From: Massilia sp. IC2-278
GTDB lineage: Bacteria; Pseudomonadota; Gammaproteobacteria; Burkholderiales; Burkholderiaceae_D
DNA: 64,000 bases
Reading direction: 5' to 3'
Assembly: GCF_020708045.1 (NCBI RefSeq)
Contig: NZ_JAJFES010000015.1
Span: 1 to 64,000 of the forward strand
Every line of letters begins with the position of its first letter. Position 1 is the first letter of the stretch. Positions 22,160 to 30,959 of this stretch are shown one piece after another. A program made the position numbers and the translations under genes. The notes beneath the pieces are model-generated. The model made no database searches. It was not told the DNA's origin and saw only the letters and a list, made by a program, of their open reading frames with translations.

Positions 22160-23320
22160 TCAGCGCGCGGCGCCGGATGGCGCCGCCATGCCCAAGCGTC
22201 CGGCCAGGGCTTCCAGCCCACCGGCCAGCACCCGGCACAACAGCAGGACCGGCAGGTAGACGACGAAGGTCCAGGCGTTCTCCTCGCCCAGCAGCGCGCG
22301 GTAGCCGGCCACCACGGCCAGCACCACGAACATGTGCGACAAATACAGCTCGTAACTCAGCTCGCCCATGCGCGCCAGCGGGCCCAGGCCGCGCCGTGGC
22401 GCCGGCGGATGCGCATGGAAGGCGAGCAGCAGCAAGCAGGCGCCGATGCACAGCCAGTACAGGCCGGACTTGTACAGGTGGCGCCAGGCCACGTCGCTCC
22501 ACACGAAGGCCAGCACCAGGCACAGCACGCCGCACACGGCCATCGCCCGCGCCTGGCCTCGCGACGGCGACCAGCGCCGCGCCAGCAATGCCGCCAGCAC
22601 GCCCCAGGCAATCGCCGCCATGCCGGGCAGGTAAGCCTTCTCGCGCCAGACTTCGTCCTGCGGCGGCACCAGGTCGCGCAGCGGCGACAACCCCAGCGCC
22701 CACAGCAGCAGCACGCCCACCAGCAGGCGGCGCGGCAGCCACAAGCAGAGCAGCGGGAAGCCGAGATAAAACGCTTCTTCGATCGACAGCGACCACAAGA
22801 CATCCCAGCCCGCCGGCGCCCAGCCGGTGCGGCCTTCGTACAAATTGAAAGTAAAGGTGAGCGCCGAGGCCAGCAGGCCGAAGGTCGATTGTTCGCCCTC
22901 GGGCGCGAAGCCGGGCACGCCCAGCCAGGCCAGCGCCGCCAGCACCGCCAGGACCAGCCCGAGCAGGGGCAGGATGCGCCTGGCGCGGGCGGCGTAGAAG
23001 CGGCGCAGGTCGACGCGCTCCAGGCTGCCGTCGCGGTCGATGATGCGCGTCGTGATCAGGAAGCCGGAGATGACGAAGAACACGAACACCGCTTCGTAGC
23101 CGTTGAAGCTGACAGCGTCGACCAGGCGCTTCGGCCACCACTCGCCAAGCAGGCTGGGGCCGAGCGGCAGGCGGAAGGGCAGGGCGAGGTGGTGCACGAT
23201 CACCAGCAGGATGGCCAGGCCGCGCAGGCAGTCGATGCCGGCGTTGCGGCTGCGCGCAGGCGCTGCATGTGCGGCCGCCTGCCGCGTGCCGTCTTGCGGA
23301 GCCAGGGTGCCGGTGTTCAT
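22160..23320 (-). CDS. acyltransferase 3 family membrane protein
   Basis: The 386-aa protein has about ten membrane segments and the acyltransferase-3 pattern. This includes IDCLRGLAILLVIVHHLALP (about 30-49, with the conserved RGLA and histidine pair), FVFFVISGFLITTRII and a RRFYAARARRILPLL motif. Members acylate sugars, peptidoglycan or surface polysaccharides. Its ATG overlaps the ampC-type stop by 4 nt, so the two are translationally coupled. The substrate cannot be told from sequence. Confidence 0.9.
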   Translation of the reverse strand: MNTGTLAPQDGTRQAAAHAAPARSRNAGIDCLRGLAILLVIVHHLALPFRLPLGPSLLGEWWPKRLVDAVSFNGYEAVFVFFVISGFLITTRIIDRDGSLERVDLRRFYAARARRILPLLGLVLAVLAALAWLGVPGFAPEGEQSTFGLLASALTFTFNLYEGRTGWAPAGWDVLWSLSIEEAFYLGFPLLCLWLPRRLLVGVLLLWALGLSPLRDLVPPQDEVWREKAYLPGMAAIAWGVLAALLARRWSPSRGQARAMAVCGVLCLVLAFVWSDVAWRHLYKSGLYWLCIGACLLLLAFHAHPPAPRRGLGPLARMGELSYELYLSHMFVVLAVVAGYRALLGEENAWTFVVYLPVLLLCRVLAGGLEALAGRLGMAAPSGAAR

Positions 23321-24492
23321 CGGGTAGCGGAGTCCTGCCGGGTGATCGAAGCGATATCGTCGAGGATCGCATAGCCGGCCGCCACGCGGGCGGGGATCGG
23401 GTAGTTTTTGTTCGCCAGCATGACGATACCGATGCGCTGCTCGGGAACGAAAGCCGCATAGGCGCCGAAGCCGCGCGTGGAGCCGGTCTTGTTGAACAGG
23501 GTGCCGGGCGGCGCTGGCGTCGGCGTCAGCTTCCGCACCGGATTGGCGTCGTGGATCATGCTCGCCGCGTTCCCGTCCAGCAGGTGCTGCATGGTGAGCG
23601 GGCCGCGGTACTGCTCCCAGCCGAGGCCCTGTACCATCGTTCCCACCGCGTAGTAGCCGATGTGGATGCCTTCGACGGCGCGGCGCGTTGCTTTGTCCAG
23701 GCTGGCAGGGTCGATGTTGGCCTGCAGGTAGCGGACCATGTCGGCGGCGTTCGACTTCACGCCATAGCTCTCCGCATCCAGGGTTCCGGGACTCACCCGC
23801 ACCGGCTTGCCCTGGTCGTCGTGGCCCCATGCGTAGTCGGGCATGGCCGCTGCCGGCAGGCGGATGGCAGTGCGGTGCAGGCCAAGCCTGGGAAACAGCG
23901 CGCGTTCGAGTGCGTCGCTGAAGTCGGTGTGCAGCGCGGTGGCGGCGATCCTTCCCAGCAGGCCGATGCTGGGGTTCGAGTAGCGGCGCTGCGTACCCGG
24001 CGCGGCGTCCGGCTGCCAGGCGCCCAGCCAGGCCAGCAGTTGCGCCTCGCCCTCCACCTCCTCAGGCACCTGCAGGGGCAGGCCGCCGGCGGTATAGGTA
24101 CCGAGGTCGAGCAACGTGGCCTTGTCGAGCGCGCTGCCCTGCAAGGCGGGCAGGTACTTGCCGGGATGGTCGTCGAGCGATAGCTTGCCGCGCGCCTCGG
24201 CATCGGTGGCCAGCATGGCCGTGAAGGTCTTGCTGATCGAGCCCAGTTCGAACAGCGTGTGCTCGCTCACTGGCCTGGCCGGCGCTGTCGCGGCCAGTCC
24301 GTAGTTGAAGAACAGGGCCTGGCCGTCGACCGTGACGGCCACCGCCATACCGGGCACGCCATGCTGTTTCATCAGCGGCTGCACGGCGCGGTCGACGATG
24401 CGGCGAATGGCGGCGGCGTCCGGCGTGGCTGCTGCTGCTGCGGGAAGGATGCCTGAACAAACAATGGCGATGGCGAGGCGGCGGATGGACAC
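23317..24492 (-). CDS. class C (AmpC-type) beta-lactamase family serine hydrolase
   Basis: The 391-aa protein has a signal peptide (about 1-22) and the three serine-beta-lactamase motifs. These are S85-I-S-K88 (SxxK), Y-S-N in QRRYSNPSIGLLG (about 171) and KTGSTRGFGAY (about 335). The C-terminal VPEQRIGIVMLANKNYP is typical of class C enzymes, and the length fits. The GTG at 24492 is chosen because GGAG precedes it and the signal peptide begins there. It could be a true beta-lactamase or a related esterase or peptidase. No AmpR gene is adjacent. A LytTR regulator lies 91 bp upstream and an acyltransferase overlaps downstream. Confidence 0.85.
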   Translation of the reverse strand: MSIRRLAIAIVCSGILPAAAAATPDAAAIRRIVDRAVQPLMKQHGVPGMAVAVTVDGQALFFNYGLAATAPARPVSEHTLFELGSISKTFTAMLATDAEARGKLSLDDHPGKYLPALQGSALDKATLLDLGTYTAGGLPLQVPEEVEGEAQLLAWLGAWQPDAAPGTQRRYSNPSIGLLGRIAATALHTDFSDALERALFPRLGLHRTAIRLPAAAMPDYAWGHDDQGKPVRVSPGTLDAESYGVKSNAADMVRYLQANIDPASLDKATRRAVEGIHIGYYAVGTMVQGLGWEQYRGPLTMQHLLDGNAASMIHDANPVRKLTPTPAPPGTLFNKTGSTRGFGAYAAFVPEQRIGIVMLANKNYPIPARVAAGYAILDDIASITRQDSATR

Positions 24493-24583
24493 GATGGCTC
24501 CGTTCTGGCGGTGGCTGGCCTCATAGTATAAGAGCGCCGGACTGGCGCAAACAGCAGCGTCGTCCCGCCCACGCGGGGTTTCG

Positions 24584-25327
24584 TCACATGGCCGCTCGCA
24601 CGGCATCGAGATGGCGTTCGCTGACGGCCACCACCGCGCCGCAGCGCAGCGTGAGGCGCCAGCTGGCGTCGCCGCTGCTGTCCAGGCGCGCGATCTGCTC
24701 GCGCCGCACGATGGCGCTGCGGTGCACGCGCAGGAAGGCGCCCGGCGCCAGCAGCGCTTCCAGGCTGCCCAGCGTGATCCGGTGCAGCACGCTGCGCGCG
24801 GCCAGGTGCAGTTCGACGTAGTTGCCGGCCGATGCGGCCCAGCAGATCTCATCGATGGCGATGCGCTCGATGCGTCCGACCGAGCGCACGTTGAGGTGGT
24901 CCGGCCTGCCCGCATGCGCATAGTCGCGCAGGGCCGCGCCATAGGCCGCGCGCTGGCGTCCGCGCAGCAGGGCCACGCTGCGTTCCACGGCCTGGGCCAG
25001 CCGCGCATCGTCGACGGGTTTGAGCAGGTAGTCGAGGGCGTGGACCTCGAAGGCCTCGACTGCGTGCGCGCTGTGGGCGGTCACAAAAACGATCAACGGC
25101 GGTTCAGGCAGGCGGGCCAGTTCGTGCGCCAGCACCAGGCCGGATTCCTGTGGCATCTGGACGTCGAGGAAGACCAGGTCGATCTCGTGGCTGGCCAGGA
25201 CCGTGCGCGCCTCTGCGGCGCTGGCGCATTCGGCCACCAGCTGCCAGTCCTGATGGGCGTCCATCGCCAGGCGCAGGTTGCTGCGGCCGGGCAGTTCGTC
25301 GTCGACGATCAGGTAGCGTACGGGCAT
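24584..25327 (-). CDS. LytTR-family response regulator
   Basis: The 247-aa protein has a receiver domain (about 1-120: YLIVDDE, phosphoacceptor Asp in VFLDVQMP, conserved Lys in LLKPVDD). A LytTR DNA-binding domain follows (about 145-247, IDEICWAASAGNYVELHL and FLRVHRSAIV). The ATG at 25327 begins one base after the stop of the cognate kinase gene, and the receiver fold starts immediately. The proximity of the beta-lactamase gene 91 bp downstream on the same strand suggests, but does not prove, a functional link. Confidence 0.93.
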   Translation of the reverse strand: MPVRYLIVDDELPGRSNLRLAMDAHQDWQLVAECASAAEARTVLASHEIDLVFLDVQMPQESGLVLAHELARLPEPPLIVFVTAHSAHAVEAFEVHALDYLLKPVDDARLAQAVERSVALLRGRQRAAYGAALRDYAHAGRPDHLNVRSVGRIERIAIDEICWAASAGNYVELHLAARSVLHRITLGSLEALLAPGAFLRVHRSAIVRREQIARLDSSGDASWRLTLRCGAVVAVSERHLDAVRAAM

Positions 25328-25328
25328 G

Positions 25329-26441
25329 TTAGTCCTCCCCGGCCAGCGGCAGGCGCACTTCGGCAACGAAGCGTTCGCCCTGCAGCCCGGCCTGCAGCGA
25401 GGCGCCCGGGTGCATCAGGCGCAGGCGCTCGCGCGTGTTGGCCAGCCCGAGCCCGGCGCCGGGATTGGCCGGCGTGCCGGGGCCGGCCGGGTTGGTGACG
25501 CGGATCGCCAGGGCGTTGCCCATCTGCGCGAAGCTCAAGCGGATGTCGCCGGGGCCGGCGCGGCAATCGAGATCATGGCGCAGCGCGTTCTCGATCAGCG
25601 GCTGCAGCAGCAGGGGCGGGCAGGCGGCGTCGTGCAGGAGGGGGCCATCGCCTTCGATGCGCACCTGTAGCCGCTCGCCATAGCGCAGGCGCTGCAAATC
25701 GAGGTAGCCGCGCACGAAGTCCAGCTCCTCGGCCACCGTGGAGCTGCTGCGCGTGCTGGCCGCCAGCGCATAGCGCAGCAGCTCGCTCAGGCGGCCGATG
25801 CCGCCCAGGGCCAGGGCCGTGTCGCCGCCGCGCACCAGGGCGCTGATCGCGTTCAGGGCGTTGAACAGGAAGTGCGGTTCGAGCTGGGCGCGCAGGGCCA
25901 GCATGCGCTGCTCTTCCAGCGCCAGGCGCAGGTGCAGCATGTCGGTCTGCGAGCGCTGCCAGGCCAGTTCGCGTTCGCGCGCGCGGCGCCAGGTATGCAG
26001 GGCAAGGACGGCGGCAAAGGTGCCAGTGGCCGAGAACCAGCCGACCAGCAGCATCTTGCGCAGCAACTGCCAGACGTCGCCGAGGCTGGCGATATCGAGG
26101 TAGCCGCGCATCCACGCCATCCAGGTCCATTGCGCGGGCTGGAACACCAGCACCAGGCCGAGGAAGAGGGCGAACACGTGGCGCGGCCGCTCGGTGAGGC
26201 CGGGCCAGCGCGACAGCGCCAGCGACAGGCCGGCGCTGAGCACGATCAGCGGCACCGCGTATTCGAGGAACCAGGTGGCGAGCAGGGCGGGGTAATGGCT
26301 GTCGATGCCGCCGCGCAGGTTGTCGCTGTAGGTTTGCAGCGCGCCGAGCATGCTGATCGCCGTCCATAGCAGCAGCGCGAGGGCGATGGTCCGGGCGGCG
26401 GATACAGGGGCGATGGGGGCAGGTTGTGAGCGATCCTTCAT
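25329..26441 (-). CDS. LytS/YehU-type sensor histidine kinase
   Basis: The 370-aa protein has several membrane segments in its first ~165 residues. A His_kinase domain follows with the phosphoacceptor in LEPHFLFNALNAISALV (about residue 205) and a HATPase with PLLLQPLIENALRH and GLGLANTRERL. The start ATG at 26441 gives a short cytoplasmic lead followed by the first helix; an upstream extension is unlikely. It pairs with the LytTR regulator immediately downstream. Confidence 0.93.
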   Translation of the reverse strand: MKDRSQPAPIAPVSAARTIALALLLWTAISMLGALQTYSDNLRGGIDSHYPALLATWFLEYAVPLIVLSAGLSLALSRWPGLTERPRHVFALFLGLVLVFQPAQWTWMAWMRGYLDIASLGDVWQLLRKMLLVGWFSATGTFAAVLALHTWRRARERELAWQRSQTDMLHLRLALEEQRMLALRAQLEPHFLFNALNAISALVRGGDTALALGGIGRLSELLRYALAASTRSSSTVAEELDFVRGYLDLQRLRYGERLQVRIEGDGPLLHDAACPPLLLQPLIENALRHDLDCRAGPGDIRLSFAQMGNALAIRVTNPAGPGTPANPGAGLGLANTRERLRLMHPGASLQAGLQGERFVAEVRLPLAGED

Positions 26442-26589
26442 CGACAAAAGTATAACAGTGGCAACAATTGTTGGACCGCTGCCGCTGCCCCGGCCGTCAC
26501 ACGAAACCGGGTTTTCATCCCTGCGCTGCTGCCGCCAGGCAGGCGGCACGGCAGAATTCAACGCATACCGACACTTTCAGGAGCACCCT

Positions 26590-27477
26590 TTGAAACGACT
26601 GATCCTCGCATCGGCTTTCCTGTTCTGCCTGGGCGCCGCCGCCGCGCCCTTGCCGTATCAGCTGGACGGCACCGAGGTGCGCGACATCCACTCCGCCAGC
26701 CTGAAGCGCGACTACCAGCTGCTGGTGGCGCTGCCCGAATCCTACGGAAGGTCGCAGCGCCGCTACCCGGTGCTGTTCGTCACCGACGCCGACTACGCCT
26801 TTCCGGTGGCGCGCGCCATCGCCAGCCGCCTCGCCAAGCACGCCGGCATGGAAGAAGCGATCGTGGTCGGCCTGTCGTACGCGAAGGGCGACACGCCCGG
26901 CTACAGCCGCCGCCGCGACTACACGCCCTCCACGCCGCGTTTGCAAACCTATACGTCGGACATGCCGGGCCGCGCCCCCGCCTTTGGCGAAGCCGGCGCC
27001 TATGGCCGCTTCATCGCCGGCGAGGTGTTCCCCCTGATCGCCGCGCAGTACCGGGCCGACATGCGGCGCAAGGCCTTCGTCGGCCATTCCTACGGCAGCC
27101 TGCTCGGGCTGGAGATCCTGTTGACGAAGCCGGCCACCTTCGAGCACTACATCCTCGGCAGCCCTTCGCTGTGGTTCGACCGCGGCGTGCTGTTCGCGCG
27201 CGAAGAGGCGTACGCCAGGGCGCAGCGCGACTTGCCGGCCTCGGTCTACTTCGGTATCGGCGGGCGCGAGACGCTGGCGCCGGGCAAGCGCCGTTCGCGT
27301 TCGGAAGAAGACGCCGACATGGTGGCCGACCTGAAGGAATTCGATTCGGCCTTGACGAGCCGCCGCTATCGAAGCCTGCGCACGCGGCTCGAGGTCTTCC
27401 CGGGCGAAGACCACGCCAGCGTGTTTCCCCTCGTGTTCACGCACGGCCTGCGCGCCTGGCTGGACAAGCCGCGCTGA
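26590..27477 (+). CDS. exported esterase/alpha-beta hydrolase (IroE/Fes-like)
   Basis: The TTG at 26590 is taken as start because CAGGAG lies 6 nt upstream and a signal peptide follows (LKRLILASAFLFCLGAAAA). The product is 295 aa. The serine-hydrolase elbow GHSYGS (about residue 155), YPVLFVTDADYAFP and a late FPGEDHASVFP histidine segment match the putative-esterase family that includes siderophore esterases. It is probably periplasmic. The neighbouring genes do not include siderophore genes, so the substrate is open. Confidence 0.85.
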   Translation: MKRLILASAFLFCLGAAAAPLPYQLDGTEVRDIHSASLKRDYQLLVALPESYGRSQRRYPVLFVTDADYAFPVARAIASRLAKHAGMEEAIVVGLSYAKGDTPGYSRRRDYTPSTPRLQTYTSDMPGRAPAFGEAGAYGRFIAGEVFPLIAAQYRADMRRKAFVGHSYGSLLGLEILLTKPATFEHYILGSPSLWFDRGVLFAREEAYARAQRDLPASVYFGIGGRETLAPGKRRSRSEEDADMVADLKEFDSALTSRRYRSLRTRLEVFPGEDHASVFPLVFTHGLRAWLDKPR

Positions 27478-27486
27478 GCGCCGCCG

Positions 27487-28635
27487 TCAGGCGCCATGGC
27501 GCGCACGCGGCAGGTGCACGCTGAAGGTGGTGCCGTCTTGCGCGGACGAGTCGACGGTGAGGGCGCCGCCATGCCCCTGGACGATTTCGCGGGCGATGAA
27601 CAGCCCGAGCCCCAGGCCGGAATCGTTGCGTGCCTGGTGCGATGACGTGGATGCGCGGCACAGCGGCTCGAAGATGCGGGGCAGGTCGTCCTCGGGTATC
27701 GGCTCGCCGCCATTGTGCACGGTCGCCACGATCCCGCTGGCGTCGTCGCCGTTCAGGACCACGTCGATGGGCGCTTCCATGCTGCCATGCTTGACCGCGT
27801 TGCCGATCAGGTTGGAGAAGACCTGGCCGATGCGCGCCGCGTCCCAATGGCCGTCGAGCTGCCCCGTCATCTCCAGCCTGATGCGGTGCTCGGGATGAAA
27901 GGCGCAGGCCTGGGCCACGGCCTGCCGCGCGACCTCGGCGATGTTCGCCGCTGCCGGCTTCATGGGCATGCCCTGGCCGAGCCGGGTCCGGGTAAAGTCG
28001 AGCAGGTCGCCGATCAGGGTGTTCATCTGCTTGCTGCTGTTGTAGATCATCGCCGCGGCCTTGATATGGCGGCTTTCGAGGCCCTGGCTGCCCATCAGGT
28101 ACTGGGCCGACATGGTCACGGCGCCGAGCGGATTGCGCAAATCGTGTCCCAGGATGCTGAGGAAGACATCCTGGGATTTGCGGATCATGGACGAGTGCCG
28201 CGCAAGCGACTCGGCAACCGCCTGGTCGATCGCCTCGTTGAAGCGGGTCAGGTCGTCGAGGTGGGTGCGGTATTCGGTGTCGGCCGCGCGCCCGGTATGC
28301 CGCAACACGGTGGCGCGCAGCGCGCGAAATTCCGACACCAGGTCCTCGACGGTGAATCCCGCCTTCATCCTGGCCGTGGCATGCTTCTGCGCTGCGCTTT
28401 CCTCCTTGCCCTCGTTTCCCTTGCCGGGCCCGGCGCCTTCGGACTTCTGCTTCTGCTCGTCAAGCGTTTGCGGCGTGTCCAGGTCGCGGACGATCGTTTC
28501 CAGCATCTCGCGGGCATGGTCGCGCAGCGCATCCTTGTCCATCTCCTGCGCCGCCGGGATCTGCATGGCATAGCGCTCCCAGTCGTCGAGTATCGCCTCG
28601 ATGTTGGCAATGATGAAGTCGGGCAGGCGCATCAT
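27487..28635 (-). CDS. soluble sensor histidine kinase with RsbRD-like N terminus
   Basis: The 382-aa protein has no membrane segment. The N-terminal half (about 1-150, LPDFIIANIEAILDDWERYA, with a Lys/Glu-rich insertion near 65-90) resembles the RsbRD N-terminal domain. The kinase core has GHDLRNPLGAVTMSAQYL (His about 164), NLIGNAVKHG and DSGLGLGLFIAREI. No response regulator is adjacent, so it is an orphan kinase. It converges with the esterase gene, with a gap of only 9 nt. Confidence 0.9.
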   Translation of the reverse strand: MMRLPDFIIANIEAILDDWERYAMQIPAAQEMDKDALRDHAREMLETIVRDLDTPQTLDEQKQKSEGAGPGKGNEGKEESAAQKHATARMKAGFTVEDLVSEFRALRATVLRHTGRAADTEYRTHLDDLTRFNEAIDQAVAESLARHSSMIRKSQDVFLSILGHDLRNPLGAVTMSAQYLMGSQGLESRHIKAAAMIYNSSKQMNTLIGDLLDFTRTRLGQGMPMKPAAANIAEVARQAVAQACAFHPEHRIRLEMTGQLDGHWDAARIGQVFSNLIGNAVKHGSMEAPIDVVLNGDDASGIVATVHNGGEPIPEDDLPRIFEPLCRASTSSHQARNDSGLGLGLFIAREIVQGHGGALTVDSSAQDGTTFSVHLPRARHGA

Positions 28636-28712
28636 GGCTGCTTCTTCCGGATCGGATGACAAGCGGTCCGTCCATACTAATCCACGGCGCAATCCGCTGG
28701 CGCGCGATGCCT

Positions 28713-30101
28713 TTACCCGCCGGGCCGGATGTTCTGGTTGCTGCGGAACAGGTTGTCCGGGTCGTACTTCGCCTTGATCTCCTTCAGCCGCGCGTAGTTC
28801 GGGCCGTAGGCTTCCGCGATGCGGTCGACCTCGTCCTCGTTGAGGAAGTTGATGTACACGCCGCCGGCCGCATGCGGCGCCGCCGCCTGGAAGAACTCGC
28901 GCGCCCAGGCCAGGCAGCGGGCGTCGTCCTGCGGGTCGAGCCAGCGCGTGTGCACGTTCATCGCATACAGCGCCGCGCGGTGCGGATAGGCCATCTCGTC
29001 CGGCGCATGGGTATTTGCCGCGCCGCCGAGCAGGCCCAGGAAGATTTCGCTGTGCGCGGACGGCAGCTTGCCCGCATAGCTGGTGACCACGTCGAGCGCG
29101 GCGTCGCTCAGCGTATTGAAGTTGTGCGACTTCCAGTAATTGCGCGCCGGCGGAATCAGCAAGGGATCGAAGACCTGCTGCCAGGCCGTATAAGGCACGG
29201 CGCCGACGTGTTCGCCCAGCGGCTCGCCAAAGGCGCGCACCTCGGCGATCGCGCTTTCGACCTCGTGCGAAGGCTGCGGCGAAAAGAAGACCAGGGCCAC
29301 GATGTCGGTGCCGTACACGGTCTCGGCCAGGAAGGGCAGCGGCGGCGCCTTGCGCAGCACCGCCCACAGCGACAGGTCCGGACCCAGCGCCTCGGCGTAA
29401 TCGCGGTACTTCCTCAGCACCAGCCCGGCCTGCGATCCCGGGAACACGATCAACCCGGCCGTAACGGTCGGGCCGACCGGATGCAGCGCGAATTCGAAGC
29501 TGGTGACGGCGCCGAAGTTGCCGCCGCCGCCGCGGAGCGCCCAGAACAAATCGGGATGGTGCGCGCCGTCGACGTGCAGGCGTTCGCCGCTGGCGACGAC
29601 GATGTCGGCCGCCACCAGGTTATCGACCGTCATGCCATGCTTGCGTGTGAGCCAGCCGAAGCCGCCGCCCAGCGTCAGGCCGCCGACGCCGGTGCTGGAG
29701 TTGATGCCGAGCGGCGTCGCCAGCCCGTAGGCCTGGGCCTCGTGGTCGAAGTCGCGCAGGGTGGCGCCGCCCTCGACCCAGGCGCGCCTGGCATCGGGCG
29801 CGACCTGCACCGAGCGCATCGCGCTCATGTCGATCACGATGCCGTCGTTCACCAGCGCGCTGCCGGCGATGTTGTGGCCGCCGCCGCGCACCGCCAGCGG
29901 CAGGCCGTGCTCGCGCGCGAAGTTGACGCCGGCGCGCACGTCGGCCGCACCGGCGCAGCGCAGGATCATGGCCGGGCGCTTGTCGATCATCGCGTTCCAG
30001 ATCGCGCGGGCGGCGTCGTACTGCGGCTCGCCCGGCAGCAGCAGGCTGCCACGGATGGCGGCCTGGAGTTCCTGCAGTTCGTTTACCCCTACGGTGTTCA
30101 T
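28713..30101 (-). CDS. FAD-linked oxidoreductase, berberine-bridge type
   Basis: The 462-aa enzyme has the FAD_binding_4 fold with AVRGGGHNIAG (His76, the usual 8-alpha FAD attachment histidine) and GLTLGGGFGWLTRKHGMTVD. A C-terminal BBE segment follows (YGPNYARLKEIKAKYDPDN). The ATG at 30101 has GGAGG at 6-nt spacing, while the ATG five codons upstream overlaps that ribosome-binding site. It oxidises an unknown small molecule, such as a sugar, alkaloid-like compound or phenol. No signal peptide is seen. Confidence 0.9.
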   Translation of the reverse strand: MNTVGVNELQELQAAIRGSLLLPGEPQYDAARAIWNAMIDKRPAMILRCAGAADVRAGVNFAREHGLPLAVRGGGHNIAGSALVNDGIVIDMSAMRSVQVAPDARRAWVEGGATLRDFDHEAQAYGLATPLGINSSTGVGGLTLGGGFGWLTRKHGMTVDNLVAADIVVASGERLHVDGAHHPDLFWALRGGGGNFGAVTSFEFALHPVGPTVTAGLIVFPGSQAGLVLRKYRDYAEALGPDLSLWAVLRKAPPLPFLAETVYGTDIVALVFFSPQPSHEVESAIAEVRAFGEPLGEHVGAVPYTAWQQVFDPLLIPPARNYWKSHNFNTLSDAALDVVTSYAGKLPSAHSEIFLGLLGGAANTHAPDEMAYPHRAALYAMNVHTRWLDPQDDARCLAWAREFFQAAAPHAAGGVYINFLNEDEVDRIAEAYGPNYARLKEIKAKYDPDNLFRSNQNIRPGG

Positions 30102-30202
30102 CGCATCCCTCCGCAACGGTTCGTTGACGAACCTTCATGATAGGAAGGCGGGGGACGGATGCAAGCAGGCAGGGCAAGGGCCGCGGTCAGGTCTGGCTGA
30201 CG

Positions 30203-30937
30203 TTAGTCCTTCGACGTTGGCGTGATCGACTTGCTGACATTGCCCTGTTCGTCGAGCATGCGGATCTCGGCCTTGCCGTCGGCGCTGACCAGGAGCAGCA
30301 TGCGTATCCGTCCCTGCGCGTCCTTCAGCTGCAGCGACGAGCCCTTGTCGCCGGTATTCCCGAGCCAGATGCGGTTCTTGTTGAGGCGGCCCTGTTCGGA
30401 CAGTTTTGTCCAGTACGCCTGCTGCTGCGCCTGCGGCAGCTTGCCGGCTTCCTCGCGGAAGCGTGCGAAGTCGTCTATCGACGTCGTCTGGAAGTTCGGG
30501 ACGTCGTTGATGCGGATGCCCGTCATCTGGTGGCTGGCGCTGTCGTTGTTGAGGAGCTGCATGGCCTGGTCCTGGCGGAATCGGTCGAAGGTGAGCGACA
30601 GGCCGGAGGCGATCGTGCCGTCGGCGCCGATGCTGCCTTTCTGGATCAGGCCGCCGTTTTCCGTGCCTTCTTCGTTAATGAACAACATGCCGGCAACGTC
30701 GCGCCGGTCGGGGCGGGCGCCTTCCTTCCCTTGCAGGAAGTCGCCGGGGAACTGCGCCTTGTTCGACAGGATGATGCGCTTGGTGCCGTCCGGCTCGACG
30801 ATGTTGATGCGGCCCACGGTAATCTCGTCGAAGCTGGCGTGCTGGGCGGGGAGTTTGGCGCCGGTGAGCGTGACGATGGCGGCCAGGGCGGCGGCCATGG
30901 TGGCTGCGCCGGTCAGAAAAGTGCGAATCTGCGACAT
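30203..30937 (-). CDS. exported hypothetical protein, 244 aa
   Basis: A signal peptide or N-terminal anchor (about residues 1-27, FLTGAATMAAALAAIVTLTG) leads into a soluble domain. That domain has repeated short beta-like motifs: ITVGRINIVEPDGTKRIILS near the start and LKDAQGRIRMLLLVSADGKA near the end. The family is not recognised. It begins 22 nt after the membrane-anchored XRE regulator gene on the same strand, so the two probably form an operon and the regulator may control or sense this product. Confidence 0.75.
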   Translation of the reverse strand: MSQIRTFLTGAATMAAALAAIVTLTGAKLPAQHASFDEITVGRINIVEPDGTKRIILSNKAQFPGDFLQGKEGARPDRRDVAGMLFINEEGTENGGLIQKGSIGADGTIASGLSLTFDRFRQDQAMQLLNNDSASHQMTGIRINDVPNFQTTSIDDFARFREEAGKLPQAQQQAYWTKLSEQGRLNKNRIWLGNTGDKGSSLQLKDAQGRIRMLLLVSADGKAEIRMLDEQGNVSKSITPTSKD

Positions 30938-30959
30938 GGTTTCTCCTTGGGTTGGCGAA

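Noticed and set aside
24493..25008. Upstream extension of the beta-lactamase frame
   Set aside because: It is an out-of-frame shadow of the LytTR regulator. The GTG at 24492 with GGAG and signal peptide explains the true start.
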